A stretch of 17,906 nucleotides of DNA, from NCBI GenBank assembly GCA_029776125.1, contig JARVJS010000019.1, positions 1 to 17,906 on the forward strand, given 5' to 3'. A model generated the notes under the pieces. The model did no database searches. It was not told the DNA's origin and saw only the letters and a list, made by a program, of their open reading frames with translations. This DNA comes from Nitrososphaeria archaeon (lineage in GTDB: Archaea > Thermoproteota > Nitrososphaeria > JACIWG01). Within the stretch, counting starts at the first letter, position 1; the number at the start of each line of letters is the position of its first letter. Shown here piece by piece: positions 7,201 through 14,329 of this stretch. The position numbers and the translations under genes were made by a program.

Positions 7201-8022
7201 CTACTTCGACCCTCTTAACAATTTTAGTAACATGGAATGAGCTTCCACTATGTCAACAGGCATCTGCTCTATTAAAGGATAAAGTTCTTCATATAATTCA
7301 ACAAGCTGAGGCTTTGTTAGGCCACATTTTTCTAGTATAGCATTGTCTTTAAAAACACTTTTACAATCGCCATCCTTAACAATTACACCATTAGAAATCA
7401 GTATTAGTCTAGGCTGTAAAAGCCATATAAATTCAACATCATGTGACACTACTATAACTGTTTTATTTTGAGTTATAAGCATCTTAATAATTTCTATAAG
7501 TTTCTCCTTTTGAAGGAAATCCTGACCAACTGTTGGTTCATCAAGTATGATAAAATCCGGATTCCAAGCAAGAACAGAGGCTAAACATAATCTCTTTTTT
7601 TCGCCACCGCTTAATAATAATGGTGATGTATCTTTATATTGTGTTAAGTTGAAAAATTCTAATGCCCACTTAACTCTTTTGTTTATAATTTCTTCTTCAA
7701 AACCAAAATTTTTTAAAGCAAATGCAATTTCATTCCATACTGTATCAGAAAAAATTTGATGGCCCGGATTTTGGAAGACAAGACCAACTTTTTTGGAAAA
7801 ATAGGCTACTGATTCTTCACGTGTGTCTTTCCCAAAAATTTTAACAGTACCCTTAGTTGGTTTAAGCAAACCATTGAAATGCTTTATAAGAGTAGTTTTA
7901 CCAGAACCATTACCACCCATTATCCCGACTACTTCACCAAGCCCTATTTTTAGATTTATGTCTTTTAAAACATAATCATTTGATAAAGGATACTTAAAAT
8001 ATAATGATTCAACTTCAATCAA
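7201..8022 (-). CDS. ecfA2: ECF transporter ATPase EcfA2
   Basis: This is one of the two ABC-type ATPases powering the ECF importer. In the 273-residue protein, Walker A GGNGSGKTT is at 36-44, the Q-loop at FQNPGHQIF, the ABC signature LLSGGEKKR, Walker B FIILDEPT and the switch histidine VVSHD. A C-terminal extension (EQMPVDIVEAHSMLLKLL) is typical of ECF ATPases. It begins 1 base after ecfA1 stops and ends 1 base before ecfT, with an SD-like GAGGGTCG near its end serving ecfT. The order A1-A2-T is the standard ECF module. The substrate cannot be told without an S subunit. Confidence 0.9.
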   Translation of the reverse strand: MIEVESLYFKYPLSNDYVLKDINLKIGLGEVVGIMGGNGSGKTTLIKHFNGLLKPTKGTVKIFGKDTREESVAYFSKKVGLVFQNPGHQIFSDTVWNEIAFALKNFGFEEEIINKRVKWALEFFNLTQYKDTSPLLLSGGEKKRLCLASVLAWNPDFIILDEPTVGQDFLQKEKLIEIIKMLITQNKTVIVVSHDVEFIWLLQPRLILISNGVIVKDGDCKSVFKDNAILEKCGLTKPQLVELYEELYPLIEQMPVDIVEAHSMLLKLLRGSK

Positions 8023-8023
8023 T

Positions 8024-8878
8024 TTATATTAACCTCCTTTTTATTTCCTTAGCAAAGTCTTTGACATTTAAATAAACTTCGTCAAAAATGATATCTTCGT
8101 CTCTTAAGTTATTTTGCAATGCTATAACTGGTGGAACGCCAACGCCGTACAAATTAAGATTTTTATTTTTTATGATTTCTTTTAAGAGACCTTTAAAAAC
8201 GATTTCCCCTTTGTCTAATACAATTATCTTATTTGCTACATTGGTCAAAAGATCAATACGATGTTCTACCACTATAATTGTTAAACCAAATTTTTTATTT
8301 AATTCTCCAAGTAGTAGTATGAAATCTAAGGCAGTTCGAGGATCGAGTAAGGAGGTCGGTTCGTCTAAAATTAATATTTTAGGCTTCATCGCAAGCACAC
8401 CTGCAATTGCAACTCGCTGTTTTTGACCATCAGATAATTCATATGGAGGTTTGTATCTTAAATGCTCAATACCTAAAGCATGCAAAACCCATTTAAGTCT
8501 AATATCAATCTCATTCCTTTCAAGCCCAATATTTTCTAAACCAAAAACAATATCCTTTTCTACAGAAAACATAAATATCTGATTTTCTGGATTTTGAAAA
8601 ACGAAACCCACTTTTGTGGCTAATTCGTTCACATTTTTATTCTTTACAAGTTCACCGTCAACAATTACTTCACCCTCATAAGCACCGTTATAAAGGTGGG
8701 GGATTAATCCATTTATGCATCTTAAAAGGGTTGATTTCCCACAACCACTTGGCCCAACCAATAGAACAAAATCACCTTCCTCAATAGACAAGTTTATATT
8801 TTTTAAAATAGGCGTAGTAGACCCTGAATATGAGAAACTAAAGTTTATGAACTTTATTATTTCTGCCAACGTTTCCAT
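8024..8878 (-). CDS. ecfA1: ECF transporter ATPase EcfA1
   Basis: This is the second ECF ATPase, forming an EcfA1-EcfA2 heterodimer under EcfT. It has Walker A GPSGCGKST, Q-loop FQNPENQIF, Walker B ILILDEPTSLLD and switch VVEHR. The signature reads LSDGQKQR, with Asp where LSGGQ is canonical. The ATG at 8893 would add five residues, but a TATA-like TTTTTATAT (minus strand, 8896-8904) abuts it, and the expected transcription start falls at the internal ATG at 8878. I therefore prefer METLAEIIKF as the N-terminus of a leaderless message (284 residues). It starts the module ecfA1-ecfA2-ecfT-nuclease, separate from the upstream exosome operon. Confidence 0.88.
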   Translation of the reverse strand: METLAEIIKFINFSFSYSGSTTPILKNINLSIEEGDFVLLVGPSGCGKSTLLRCINGLIPHLYNGAYEGEVIVDGELVKNKNVNELATKVGFVFQNPENQIFMFSVEKDIVFGLENIGLERNEIDIRLKWVLHALGIEHLRYKPPYELSDGQKQRVAIAGVLAMKPKILILDEPTSLLDPRTALDFILLLGELNKKFGLTIIVVEHRIDLLTNVANKIIVLDKGEIVFKGLLKEIIKNKNLNLYGVGVPPVIALQNNLRDEDIIFDEVYLNVKDFAKEIKRRLI

Positions 8879-8895
8879 ATGCGTTAAAAGCATAA

Positions 8896-8904
8896 TATAA
8901 AAAG
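8896..8904 (-). promoter_or_regulatory. TATA box of the ECF operon
   Basis: TTTTTATAT on the minus strand lies between the DHH gene stop (8909) and ecfA1. Its centre is ~23 bases before the ATG at 8878, which decides the choice of that start. Confidence 0.5.
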
Positions 8905-8908
8905 ATAA

Positions 8909-9904
8909 TCATTTTAATGAAAGTTTTCTGGCCTTTGTGGAGAACATGTTCTCAAGTAGTGATAGAAAGGTTGACAGGAAAAGTTGTTCTTCATTACAAT
9001 TTATATTAAAAGAGGATGCACATTTATGGCCGCCACCGACCCCATTAAATTTTTTAGCTAAACTTTCCGCAAGAATATTTAGTGATATAGCATTATTTTT
9101 ACACAGAATATCTGAACATCTTAAACTACCTTTTATCGTATCATTAAAACTGTATGCAAGCACAAGATCACAACCTGCATCAACTAAAAATTTAGCTACA
9201 GACGCTTGGAAAGACCCTATTTTTACTACACCAACTATATAACTATCGAATTCATATATATTTAATCTAGATAGCGATTTCAGCCTAGCTATTATTTCAG
9301 ACTTATCCCTTTTTTGTAGAAGAAAATCCTGACCCCAGTTTAATCTTGCACCATTATCGATTAAAAAGCATACATTCTTTATTGTTCTTTCATTTGCCAA
9401 CATCAAGTGTTTTGTATCAAATAAAATACCAAGAAGAAGTAAATTGGATGTTATAGGGTCAAAGGTGAAGCCTAAGTTTAACAAAAGTGATAAAACAATC
9501 TCACAGGTTGAGGAACACTCAGTATCAACATAATAGTGTGTATAAAATTGTATACTCTCTTCAGTTAAAGGGTGGTGATCAATTAATATTTTTTTACTAG
9601 AAGAAACCTTTACAGGATAATAATAATCACCTAAAAGTTTGGGGGAACCGGTATCTACAACAATTATTAAATCAAAAGACCCAAAGTCATTGGGCTCAGA
9701 GAACTCAATACACAAAAATTTTCTTAACTGTTCAGCAATAGAGTCTAAACCTTCAGGGAACAAGAAAAATATTTTAGAAACATTATTTTTTTTAAAAAAA
9801 TTACCTATTACAACAGATGAACATAGGGCGTCAACATCAGCTAATCTATGAGTTATAATACAAACATTATTACCCTTAAATGAGCCTTCTAAATTAGGGA
9901 ACAT
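8909..9904 (-). CDS. DHH-DHHA1 family phosphoesterase
   Basis: This 331-residue protein belongs to the DHH superfamily of metal-dependent phosphoesterases (RecJ, NrnA, GdpP relatives). Motif I is THRLADVDAL near residue 19 and motif II is VVDTGS near residue 87. Motif III is IDHH. The C-terminal DHHA1 domain ends with the substrate-binding GVGGGHKCAS. Size and architecture resemble NrnA-type oligonucleotide or cyclic-nucleotide phosphodiesterases, but the substrate cannot be assigned. Its ATG directly follows the prefoldin stop, so it is the last gene of the proteasome-exosome operon. A role in RNA-end metabolism, removing short RNA products of the exosome, would fit the context but is inference. 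Confidence 0.82.
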   Translation of the reverse strand: MFPNLEGSFKGNNVCIITHRLADVDALCSSVVIGNFFKKNNVSKIFFLFPEGLDSIAEQLRKFLCIEFSEPNDFGSFDLIIVVDTGSPKLLGDYYYPVKVSSSKKILIDHHPLTEESIQFYTHYYVDTECSSTCEIVLSLLLNLGFTFDPITSNLLLLGILFDTKHLMLANERTIKNVCFLIDNGARLNWGQDFLLQKRDKSEIIARLKSLSRLNIYEFDSYIVGVVKIGSFQASVAKFLVDAGCDLVLAYSFNDTIKGSLRCSDILCKNNAISLNILAESLAKKFNGVGGGHKCASSFNINCNEEQLFLSTFLSLLENMFSTKARKLSLK

Positions 9905-10270
9905 TTAACTTTCCTTAAGCTCTGAATGGCCAGAAAGGGCACTACTTATTTTATTCTGTAACTCTGTAAGTGATTGTTTTAACTTCTCCTCTTGCTTTGC
10001 TAAAATAGTCATCCTTGTTTTATCCAATTCAAGCTTTTCTTCTAATTCCTTTACAAGCTCATCTTTACTAACCTTTATCAGAATTTGACCCGTAAACTTG
10101 TATACTGCATCATCAGGTGCAGCCTTTTTTAATTCATCTAATGCCCGTTCAATTTCTGAAATTTCTAAATCTATCTGTTTTTTCTGAATTTGAACAGCTT
10201 GCAGATTCCTTTGCATCTCTTCAAATCTAGCTAAACGTTCTTTTAGCCAAGCAGGAATTTCTTCACTCAT
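9905..10270 (-). CDS. pfdB: prefoldin subunit beta
   Basis: Prefoldin beta combines with alpha subunits into the hexameric jellyfish-shaped chaperone that holds unfolded proteins. The sequence shows two long coiled-coil helices (residues ~5-45 and ~75-115) flanking the conserved beta-hairpin region AVYKFTGQILIKVSKDELVKEL. I choose the ATG at 10270 (MSEEIPAWL) because GGGTGA stands 7 bases before it; the TTG at 10285 has no such signal. That gives 121 residues, the usual length. Linkage to rpl37ae and exosome genes is a classic archaeal arrangement. The rpoP and pcc1 genes often found between rpl37ae and pfdB are absent here. Confidence 0.9.
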   Translation of the reverse strand: MSEEIPAWLKERLARFEEMQRNLQAVQIQKKQIDLEISEIERALDELKKAAPDDAVYKFTGQILIKVSKDELVKELEEKLELDKTRMTILAKQEEKLKQSLTELQNKISSALSGHSELKES

Positions 10271-10287
10271 ACTATGTTCACCCAATA

Positions 10288-10497
10288 CTACAAATCGTAT
10301 GCACCGCCAGCAACTGTATAGTTACATTTTTTACAGAACCAAATACCCGCAACCTTTCTTTTGAATCTTTTCGAACCACAGGAGGGGCAGATTCTTTTTT
10401 GCCTTAGTAGAGCAAGGGCCTTTGATGCTCGTTTTCTTACAGTAGCACCATATCTAGCACCTAAACCTTTTGTCATATTTACTTCAGACTTGGGCAT
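10288..10497 (-). CDS. rpl37ae: large ribosomal subunit protein eL43 (L37Ae)
   Basis: This is a small zinc-ribbon ribosomal protein of the large subunit. Its 69 residues contain a C2C2 zinc site (Cys37, Cys40, Cys55, Cys58) in CPSCGSKRFKRKVAGIWFC, preceded by a basic RNA-binding arm RYGATVRKRASKALA. The ATG at 10497 lies inside the end of rrp42 (14-base overlap) and is supported by AGGTGA a few bases upstream. The internal ATG at residue 8 has a poorer signal. Its position between rrp42 and pfdB matches the conserved archaeal exosome superoperon. Confidence 0.93.
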   Translation of the reverse strand: MPKSEVNMTKGLGARYGATVRKRASKALALLRQKRICPSCGSKRFKRKVAGIWFCKKCNYTVAGGAYDL

Positions 10498-11305
10498 TTT
10501 CTATCACCTTTTTTACAAATATCCTTAGCTCCTCAGCCTTAGCCTTAGAAATATCCACTATTTTAAATAATTGCTCCCGCGACATGCCCATAGATCCGCC
10601 TTTTTGTCCAGCACAAAGATAACCATAATCATTAAAGGTTAATGTTAATCTTGAATCTTGTACAGACTCTTCTTCTTCAGTTGGGTCAACAAGTATACTG
10701 TCACCAATAATAATAGAGGTAACAGATATTGGAATACAACGTGTTGGTAGCTTACATATTTGAACAGCAATATTCCCATCTTCTTTAACAACTTTCTTTT
10801 CAAAACTTGTTGTTAAAAGAGCTGAGACAGCTGAAAGAAATGCTGCGTCAAATATATTACCATCCATATTTAATATGCTTATGTCTACAAAGACACAATA
10901 TACTAATTTTCCAGGTTCTATTACTAAGGCATTTAGATCTATCATTTGTGATTCCCTTATACCCCGATCAACCACCCTAGAAACTTCAATAGCATCTTCA
11001 TCTGGCGGCCCTGGTTCAATTAGAGCAGAAGAGAATGGCAAAAATTCTGCATTAACAACTAAAAGACCTTGATTAGGTGTATCCGGAAAAGGTGTGCCCG
11101 TTTCAACTTTTACACCTGCGACAACTTTAGTATTGCCTATAGAGACTTCTGCAGATCCATTTGATTTTTGAATCACACCAACCTTTATTGTTATCGGACG
11201 AAAATCTGTTAGAGAACGTCCATCAAGACGTTTCTCTTTTGATAGCAGCTCAATCATTTGTATTTTCCTTAAATTTTCTATTATAGGAGATTTTTTAATT
11301 GACAT
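10484..11305 (-). CDS. rrp42: exosome subunit Rrp42 (non-catalytic RNase PH fold)
   Basis: Rrp42 alternates with Rrp41 in the hexameric ring of the archaeal RNA exosome, which degrades RNA phosphorolytically from the 3' end and can add tails. The 273-residue RNase PH-like protein has RLDGRSLTDFRPI near the N-terminus, VGVIQKSNGSAEVSIGNTKV, and the VDPTEEEE stretch typical of Rrp42. It lacks the GDMP aspartate motif seen in its partner, consistent with a structural and RNA-binding role. The ATG overlaps the rrp41 stop by one base (TAATG), implying coupled translation and matched subunit levels. Confidence 0.93.
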   Translation of the reverse strand: MSIKKSPIIENLRKIQMIELLSKEKRLDGRSLTDFRPITIKVGVIQKSNGSAEVSIGNTKVVAGVKVETGTPFPDTPNQGLLVVNAEFLPFSSALIEPGPPDEDAIEVSRVVDRGIRESQMIDLNALVIEPGKLVYCVFVDISILNMDGNIFDAAFLSAVSALLTTSFEKKVVKEDGNIAVQICKLPTRCIPISVTSIIIGDSILVDPTEEEESVQDSRLTLTFNDYGYLCAGQKGGSMGMSREQLFKIVDISKAKAEELRIFVKKVIENAQV

Positions 11306-12024
11306 TATTTCTCATCCACCGTACCAAAATATTTTTCAATTAGAGCCCTTTTAAGTATCTCATACACTTTCTTATTGCCTAAAATAGCTAGATCAATTGC
11401 TTTTTTGAATTCTTCTTCCGAAAATATACCATCAAACTGTAAGAGAACAATTTTGTCGAGATTTGGCATATATGCTACTGGCATATCACCTTCACCTTCT
11501 TTGTCTTCATGATCACTCAAATCAAGCACAATTTGGCCATCAATTTTTCCAACTGCACAACCCACTATAAGGTCTCTCATAGAGATACCACTATCAGCCA
11601 AAGCTGCTGAGACAGCAGTAATGCTGGCGCATCTTGAACCACCGTCTGATTGCAAAACTTCTACAAACACATCAATGATTGACCGTGGATATTCCTCCAA
11701 GAAAATAGCACTTTCCATCGCTCTCCTTAAAACAAGTGATATTTCTATTTCTCTTCTTGAAGGTTGCGGTGATTTTCTTTCTTCTGTAGAAAAAGGCGCC
11801 ATATGATAACGGCACCTTACAATAGCTCTATCTGGTAAAGCAAGATGTTTAGGGTGCGCTTCCCTTGGACCGTACACTGCTGCAATGATTTTATTTCTAC
11901 CAAATTCTATATATGCCGAACCATCAGCATTTTTAATTACGCCTATTTCAATTTTTATAGGCCTTAATTCATCCCATCTTCTTCCATCTAATCTTATACC
12001 ATTTTCATCTATTAATTTTCCCAT
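11305..12024 (-). CDS. rrp41: exosome catalytic subunit Rrp41
   Basis: Rrp41 is the phosphorolytic subunit of the archaeal exosome ring. The RNase PH fold begins RLDGRRWDELRPI. The RNA/phosphate-binding Arg pair is in PSRREIEIS, the phosphate-site segment is DGGSRCASITAVSAAL, and the catalytic aspartate is in GEGDMPVAYMP. I start at the ATG at 12024, with GGTGG 6 bases upstream; the codon at 12030 is a TTG overlapping the rrp4 stop. About 239 residues, a normal length. It follows rrp4 with essentially no gap and is coupled to rrp42. Confidence 0.94.
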   Translation of the reverse strand: MGKLIDENGIRLDGRRWDELRPIKIEIGVIKNADGSAYIEFGRNKIIAAVYGPREAHPKHLALPDRAIVRCRYHMAPFSTEERKSPQPSRREIEISLVLRRAMESAIFLEEYPRSIIDVFVEVLQSDGGSRCASITAVSAALADSGISMRDLIVGCAVGKIDGQIVLDLSDHEDKEGEGDMPVAYMPNLDKIVLLQFDGIFSEEEFKKAIDLAILGNKKVYEILKRALIEKYFGTVDEK

Positions 12025-12026
12025 AT

Positions 12027-12704
12027 TCAACCACCTTCTCTTGTCAATAGCTCATTTATCATATTTGTTAATGATGGCAAATGAGCCTTTTCTTCAATTA
12101 AGCGAATAGCTTTTGCAGCTAACACTATACCTTCGGACGGCCCTTGAACAATTATGACTCCATTTTGACCTATAATAAGTTTTGTTTTTGTCTTGCTTTC
12201 TATAATTTTAGCCATAGAGCCTTTTTTCCCGATTAATCTAGGTATCTTTGATGGAGAAAGCTTTACTGGTTCACCATTTACTATTTTACCTAAACCATGG
12301 TCTCTTACTGTCAACACCGGATCCTTTGTACGATCATATGAAATTATTTTAGCCGCCAAAATATCACCAACTTTAAACTGTGATGTAAGAGAATGTGTTT
12401 GTGGAGAGAAGTCCCTACCGAATACATCTTGTGCTGGAAGATGTGCAGTATAAATAGAGTTTATATCAACGTCCCAGGAAAAGGCATCAAAATCTATAAT
12501 TTTACCAATAACAAAATCATTAACTCTTGGAATATATGGCCCTGCTAAAGGTATCAATTTTACTTCTTTACCTTCAATTTCAACTAACCCAACTTTTAAA
12601 GAGAGCAATTTATTACCTAATTTATATGTATGTGGAGGAGGTTGCCCTTGATAAGAATCATGTAGTAAGTCACCCGGTAAAACCTTTGTTCTAACTAAAA
12701 CCAT
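12027..12704 (-). CDS. rrp4: exosome RNA-binding cap subunit Rrp4
   Basis: Rrp4 forms the S1/KH cap on the exosome ring that captures RNA and feeds it to Rrp41-Rrp42. In order there are an N-terminal domain (VLVRTKVLPGDLLHDS), an S1 beta-barrel (NDFVIGKIIDFDAFSWDVDI onward), and a KH domain with GxxG as GKKG in IPRLIGKKGSMAKIIE. I choose ATG 12704, because GGAAGTGA sits ~8 bases before it and the resulting N-terminus matches the family. The ATG at 12728 would overlap sdo1 by 17 bases. About 225 residues. Confidence 0.92.
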   Translation of the reverse strand: MVLVRTKVLPGDLLHDSYQGQPPPHTYKLGNKLLSLKVGLVEIEGKEVKLIPLAGPYIPRVNDFVIGKIIDFDAFSWDVDINSIYTAHLPAQDVFGRDFSPQTHSLTSQFKVGDILAAKIISYDRTKDPVLTVRDHGLGKIVNGEPVKLSPSKIPRLIGKKGSMAKIIESKTKTKLIIGQNGVIIVQGPSEGIVLAAKAIRLIEEKAHLPSLTNMINELLTREGG

Positions 12705-12711
12705 AATTATT

Positions 12712-13407
12712 TCACTTCCGTGCAACAATAGTGATTTCGGCTTCTCCTTTTGTTAATGAACCAACTTTCTCAACTAATGATGAATGTAGACCAGCGGGAA
12801 TTTCAAGTTCGACCACATAACTACCATCTGGAAGCCATTGCTCCTTTAAAAATTTACCAAATGATTTTAGTAATCCAATAGATTTTGAAGAATATTTTGA
12901 TGGAATACTTACCTTTAGAACTAGATTTTGCGATTTAAGTGGAAGGATAGGCCGCAAAGCTTCAACTATATTCTGTAATTGTTCTTCTGGCGACTTAAAA
13001 GGGTCAATTGATACATGTGCTTCTTCTAAGGCTTGCTCATACCTTGTAGGAGGGTGGGGAGTATTTGTTCTAGGGTCAACAAAATTTTTTGATAATATTG
13101 AAATTATGGCTTTTTTCTTCTCCTCTATAAGCTTTCTTCTCTGATCTAAAGTAAGTTGAAGTTCACCTTTTTTTAATATGATTTCTGCAATCTTATAGAA
13201 ATCTGTTGTCCGAAAGAATTTTTGAAGCTTCTCTTCTGATACGCGTAAGCCTTTAGCAGCATCTGAGAAAATTTCCTCTATACCTACTATCTGTGAAAGT
13301 TCGATTTGCTTTCCCATTTTATAGCTTAAGGCTTGATCTGGACGAACTAGAAGCTCAAATTTTTCCCCATCTATTGTCAATCTTACACATGTAAATTTGC
13401 TACTCAT
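12712..13407 (-). CDS. sdo1: SBDS-family ribosome maturation protein (Sdo1)
   Basis: The archaeal homologue of the Shwachman-Bodian-Diamond protein acts in late large-subunit maturation; its eukaryotic counterpart works with an EF-2-like GTPase to release eIF6. The 231 residues cover all three domains: N-terminal FYSH (VRLTIDGEKFELLVRPD), the central helical segment with the diagnostic FVDPRTNTPHPPTRYEQAL, and a C-terminal ferredoxin-like domain ending EAEITIVARK. The ATG lies 12 bases after the psmA stop with AAGGGA before it. The gene order psmA-sdo1-rrp4 is widespread in archaea. Confidence 0.93.
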   Translation of the reverse strand: MSSKFTCVRLTIDGEKFELLVRPDQALSYKMGKQIELSQIVGIEEIFSDAAKGLRVSEEKLQKFFRTTDFYKIAEIILKKGELQLTLDQRRKLIEEKKKAIISILSKNFVDPRTNTPHPPTRYEQALEEAHVSIDPFKSPEEQLQNIVEALRPILPLKSQNLVLKVSIPSKYSSKSIGLLKSFGKFLKEQWLPDGSYVVELEIPAGLHSSLVEKVGSLTKGEAEITIVARK

Positions 13408-13419
13408 GTATATCCCTTT

Positions 13420-14148
13420 TTACTGTTCGAACTTTTCTTTTGCTAAGGCTGCAAATTTAGATATCTCACTTTCAGTATATCTTTTAAGCTTTCTGGTTTT
13501 AGTGTCAACAACGGCCATTCTTATATGACTGATACCGACTTTATCTTCGCTGACTAAATAAACGGATTTAACACCTAAAACACATAAATCATCTAACGTC
13601 ATCGATGGATTAAAGTTATTCTCTAAAAATTGAGTAACTTGTTCAGAGCCAGCGCCAATAGATACTGCTTCATATTGTAGATAACTTCCACTTGGGTCTA
13701 CTAAGAATACTGAAGGACCCTTTTTATCAACACCTGCAATTATAAGGGATACGCCAAACGGACGAACACCAGCATACTGTGTGAATTCTTGAGTCAGGTC
13801 ACCTAAATATTTTGCAACTGATTCCACATCGACATCTTCATCGTAAAGTAGACGATTACTCTGGGAAAATATTCTTGCACGGTCTACTAAAACTCTTGCA
13901 TCAGGAACATAGCCCGCTGCTGCCGCACCTATATGATCATCAATCTGAAAAATTTTTTGAGATAATGTAGGAGACTGAAGTTTACGGATCCTTTCTTCAA
14001 CCACTAAAACAACACCGTCAACACCCTTTAGACCTAAAGCGATCGTGCCTCTCCTAACAGTTTCTAGCGCATATTCTACCTGATATAGTCTTCCATCAGG
14101 TGAAAATATCGTTAATGCTCTATCATATCCAGCAGATGGACCGAAAAT
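13420..14148 (-). CDS. psmA: proteasome subunit alpha, AUU start
   Basis: PsmA forms the outer rings of the archaeal 20S proteasome and controls substrate entry. Read from ATT at 14148, the product is 242 residues and begins MFGPSAGYDRALTIFSPDGR, then QVEYALETVRRGT, which is the conserved alpha-subunit N-terminus. The next candidate start (GTG at 14004, VVEERIRKL) would delete this essential region. No ATG, GTG or TTG exists between the in-frame TGA at 14157-14155 and the conserved part, so ATT is the only sensible start. It is backed by GAGGTGA (14161-14155) exactly 6 bases upstream and a TATA box at 14195-14200. A sequencing error turning ATG into ATT is the main alternative. First gene of the exosome operon. 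Confidence 0.9.
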   Translation of the reverse strand: MFGPSAGYDRALTIFSPDGRLYQVEYALETVRRGTIALGLKGVDGVVLVVEERIRKLQSPTLSQKIFQIDDHIGAAAAGYVPDARVLVDRARIFSQSNRLLYDEDVDVESVAKYLGDLTQEFTQYAGVRPFGVSLIIAGVDKKGPSVFLVDPSGSYLQYEAVSIGAGSEQVTQFLENNFNPSMTLDDLCVLGVKSVYLVSEDKVGISHIRMAVVDTKTRKLKRYTESEISKFAALAKEKFEQ

Positions 14149-14154
14149 ATGCCT

Positions 14155-14161
14155 TCACCTC
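14155..14161 (-). promoter_or_regulatory. Shine-Dalgarno that sets the psmA start
   Basis: GAGGTGA on the minus strand is a seven-base match to the consensus SD, ending 6 bases before ATT at 14148. It is the strongest SD seen in the window and decides the unusual start codon. Confidence 0.75.
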
Positions 14162-14194
14162 TTTTCTTTCCAAATAGTAGTCATAGTGGCTACG

Positions 14195-14205
14195 TTTAAA
14201 CCTTT
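14195..14205 (-). promoter_or_regulatory. BRE/TATA promoter of the psmA-exosome operon
   Basis: On the minus strand AAAGGTTTAAA has a purine-rich BRE followed by a TTTAAA core. The expected start is ~26 bases downstream near 14172, leaving a leader of about 24 bases that holds the psmA Shine-Dalgarno. The same 11-mer recurs at 14318-14328. Confidence 0.65.
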
Positions 14206-14225
14206 TTATTTTTTTTATCAAATTA

Positions 14226-14296
14226 AAAGGTCAGTGTTATCGGTTCCTCAAAGCCTTTTAGCTCAGACTGGGACGGCTGTACACTTCATCCCCAAG
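14226..14296 (-). ncRNA. C/D box sRNA candidate (2'-O-methylation guide)
   Basis: This lies between psmA and the COG1325 gene. Reading the minus strand: box C GGATGA (14291-14286), box D' CTGA (14266-14263), box C' TGAGGA (14250-14245), box D CTGA (14234-14231), with GG/CC closing pairs (14293-14292 with 14230-14229). C and C' each differ from TGATGA by one base. The guide next to D' (CAGCCGTCCCAGT) can pair with ACTGGGGCGG of the 23S rRNA P-loop with one G-U pair; the fifth nucleotide from the box falls on E. coli G2251, a widely methylated position (rRNA sequence and numbering recalled). The second guide (ACCGATAACA) has no target I can name. A BRE/TATA stands 25-30 bases upstream and a T-rich tract follows. 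The C-D' interval is longer than usual. Confidence 0.55.
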
Positions 14297-14317
14297 ACAG
14301 TTATTGTATCTGAACCA

Positions 14318-14328
14318 TTTAAACCTTT
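14318..14328 (-). promoter_or_regulatory. BRE/TATA promoter of the sRNA candidate
   Basis: AAAGGTTTAAA on the minus strand is identical to the psmA promoter core. Its TATA centre is ~27 bases upstream of the GG that precedes box C, as expected for transcription starting near 14295. It lies just before the COG1325 gene's stop codon. Confidence 0.6.
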
Positions 14329-14329
14329 C

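Noticed and set aside
14134..14160. Base pairing of the psmA Shine-Dalgarno AGGTGAA with TTCACCT about 50 bases downstream as a regulatory hairpin
   Set aside because: Seven pairs with a long loop inside conserved coding sequence could easily be chance; no supporting conservation can be assessed here.
14155..14184. Nine-codon upstream ORF (MTTIWKEKR, then TGA) in frame with psmA, possible stop readthrough or a second intron
   Set aside because: Its ATG lies about 13 bases from the TATA box, upstream of the expected transcription start. I found no bulge-helix-bulge that would remove the TGA, and the SD fits ATT at 14148.
14250..14295. tRNA-like sequence on the plus strand (TAGCTCAGACTGGGA resembles a tRNA D-arm)
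   Set aside because: No matching D-stem 3' strand, no acceptor stem and no T-arm GGTTCGANNCC follow. The minus strand explains the region better as a C/D box RNA with a promoter.
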